Positions 62,695-64,000 of a stretch of DNA of 64,000 nucleotides are shown here, in pieces; the stretch's first letter is position 1, and each line of letters opens with the position of its first letter. The stretch comes from Jeotgalibaca porci (lineage in GTDB: Bacteria; Bacillota; Bacilli; Lactobacillales; Aerococcaceae), in assembly GCF_011299095.1 (NCBI RefSeq), contig NZ_CP049889.1, positions 2,150,501 through 2,214,500 on the forward strand, read 5' to 3'. The notes beneath the pieces are model-generated. The model was not told the DNA's origin, ran no database searches, and worked only from the letters and a program-made list of their open reading frames with translations. Both the position numbers and the translations under genes were made by a program.

Positions 62695-64000
62695 ATGGGA
62701 TTTAAAGATAGAATTTTTGCTGTTGTCGATTTAGAAACAACAGGATCAAGCTATAAAAATGGCGATCGGATTATCCAGATTGGCATAACATTTGTTCAGC
62801 ACAATACGATCTTGCAAGAATATGATTTCAAGGTCAATCCCGGGAAAAAGATTCCTTTGATGATTGAACAACTGACAGGTATATCGAATGCAGATGTTAA
62901 AGATTCACCGTATTTCGAAGATATAGCAGAGTATGTTTTTAATCTACTTGAAGAGTGTGTATTTGTTGCGCATAATATCGGTTTTGATTACTTTTTTTTG
63001 AGCCAATCTTTCAGTGATGCTGGTTTACAAGAGTTGACAATCCCTGGTATGGATACGGTAGAACTGACTAAAATATTATATCCAACGCTCGACAGTTATC
63101 GTTTATCGGACTTGTCGCGCCATTTTGAATTAACGCATCTAAATGTTCATGATGCTGCCGGGGACGCAAGAGCAACGGCAGAATTACTCTTACAGTTGCA
63201 AGAAAAGGCTGTTTCGCTGCCACTTGTTACCTTAGAGAAATTAAATCAATTAAGTAACCAAACTCAAAGGAATAACGCTGACTTCTTCGCGATGTGCTTA
63301 GAAATGAGCCGAGAACAACGGGCGCCACTATCTTCAGATATTCATATAGCCAATAGCCTGGCTGTTAGAAAAGTCACCTCCTTAAATGAGCAGACAGATT
63401 ATCGTGCCAAGGAAATGTACAACACTGAAAAATTATGGCAAGACATCATCTCAAATAGTTCATTTCAATCCAGAGAAGGACAGTCAGATATGATGACCCA
63501 AATTGAAATGTTCTTAAATAATAAGGACGAAAGTGCCTTTGCGATTGAAGCACCGGCTGGATTTGGCAAGACTTTGGCCTATGTTGTCCCGGCTATCTTG
63601 CGAGCAGATCCAAAAAATAAAGTAATTATAGCGACTTCCACTTTATTACTTCAAGAACAGTTAGAAACAGTAATGATTGGTTTGCAGAAAACTTTACCGT
63701 TCCATGTAGCGTTTGCGACGTTAAGCAGCCGCAAGCATTTGATTAGCCTGGATAAAGTAGAGAAAACAGATATAGCAGAGCTGCGTGGCACAGAAGCATT
63801 GGTAATGATGAGTGTGTTCGTTTGGTTGACTGAGACTGAAACAGGAAATTTATCGGAGTTAAGTGCAAGTCATCGGATGGGGACATTATTAGATACGTTA
63901 ACGTACGATTTTGAAGAAAATGATTCGCACGATAAAGAGCGCCATTTGGACTATTTTACGCATCATCAAAAAAAAGCGAAAGAGGCCAGTATTTTAATCA
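62695..64000 (+). CDS. dinG: DinG-type helicase with N-terminal epsilon exonuclease (5' part)
   Basis: At least 435 residues; the gene runs off the window. The N-terminal DEDDh exonuclease shows VVDLETTGS (Exo I), HNIGFDYFF (Exo II) and HDAAGDARATAELL (Exo III). The helicase follows with Walker A EAPAGFGKT, where the usual GTGKT loop reads GFGKT. It matches the Bacillus/Staphylococcus DinG fusion, which is an active 3'-5' exonuclease in staphylococci. No clear LexA box is seen before it. The start ATG is at 62695, with a weak upstream site. Confidence 0.9.
   Translation, partial: MGFKDRIFAVVDLETTGSSYKNGDRIIQIGITFVQHNTILQEYDFKVNPGKKIPLMIEQLTGISNADVKDSPYFEDIAEYVFNLLEECVFVAHNIGFDYFFLSQSFSDAGLQELTIPGMDTVELTKILYPTLDSYRLSDLSRHFELTHLNVHDAAGDARATAELLLQLQEKAVSLPLVTLEKLNQLSNQTQRNNADFFAMCLEMSREQRAPLSSDIHIANSLAVRKVTSLNEQTDYRAKEMYNTEKLWQDIISNSSFQSREGQSDMMTQIEMFLNNKDESAFAIEAPAGFGKTLAYVVPAILRADPKNKVIIATSTLLLQEQLETVMIGLQKTLPFHVAFATLSSRKHLISLDKVEKTDIAELRGTEALVMMSVFVWLTETETGNLSELSASHRMGTLLDTLTYDFEENDSHDKERHLDYFTHHQKKAKEASILI

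Overview
The window is a low-G+C Firmicutes chromosome segment, almost certainly order Lactobacillales. Supporting this are RNase Y, RicA/YmcA, YmdB, CvfB, a 585-residue pyruvate kinase with the extra C-terminal domain, ECF-type RibU, YpiA/YpiB, the small DUF4044, DUF2929 and DUF1033 proteins, strong AGGAGG ribosome-binding sites, and frequent GTG/TTG starts. The gene order BMP lipoprotein-nucleoside ABC transporter-ymfFHI-rodZ-pgsA-cinA-recA-rny-ymdB-ricA-mutSL resembles Listeria and Bacillus. A Carnobacteriaceae- or Aerococcaceae-like organism is my best guess from content and style; the species is not identifiable from sequence alone. No phage, insertion sequence, CRISPR array, rRNA or tRNA was seen: this is core chromosome.

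Layout. 1-7.6 kb: end of a ROK glucokinase, a degenerate rhodanese, a structured intergenic element, an FMN-binding PNPOx-like protein, a tiny DUF4044 protein, 6-phosphogluconate dehydrogenase, an ArlRS/CovRS-type two-component system, then convergent yidC and acylphosphatase, and DUF1033. 7.6-30 kb: ftsK, BMP lipoprotein plus nucleoside transporter, the ymfF-ymfH-ymfI-rodZ-pgsA envelope cluster, cinA, LexA-box recA, rny, ymdB, ricA, mutS, mutL. 30-43.6 kb: msrB, ruvAB, queA, DUF2929, dnaE (split by a frameshift), a cre-preceded pfkA-pyk pair, cvfB, fur, xerD, deoB. 43.6-54 kb: punA, ribT, scpAB, rluB, ResDE-type two-component system, FMN riboswitch-ribU, ferredoxin, ypbB-recQ, a LysM protein. 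54-64 kb: cmk, rpsA, der, hup, a 52-bp tandem hairpin repeat, ypiA, ypiB, cca fused in frame to a hotdog thioesterase domain, an unknown protein, and the start of dinG.

Themes are DNA replication and repair (dnaE, recA, ruvAB, mutSL, recQ, dinG, xerD, scpAB, hup, ftsK), glycolysis under likely CcpA control (pfkA-pyk), nucleoside uptake and breakdown (NupABC, deoB, punA), and RNA metabolism (rny, cvfB, cca, rluB, rpsA).

Most notable observations: a one-base deletion in a C-run that splits dnaE between its catalytic aspartates; the in-frame Cca-thioesterase fusion with an internal ribosome-binding site; a 34-bp sequence present twice (33/34 identical), upstream of cinA-recA and near fer/ypbB-recQ; a tandem array of 52-bp palindromic units after hup; and a multi-hairpin intergenic element near the left end.
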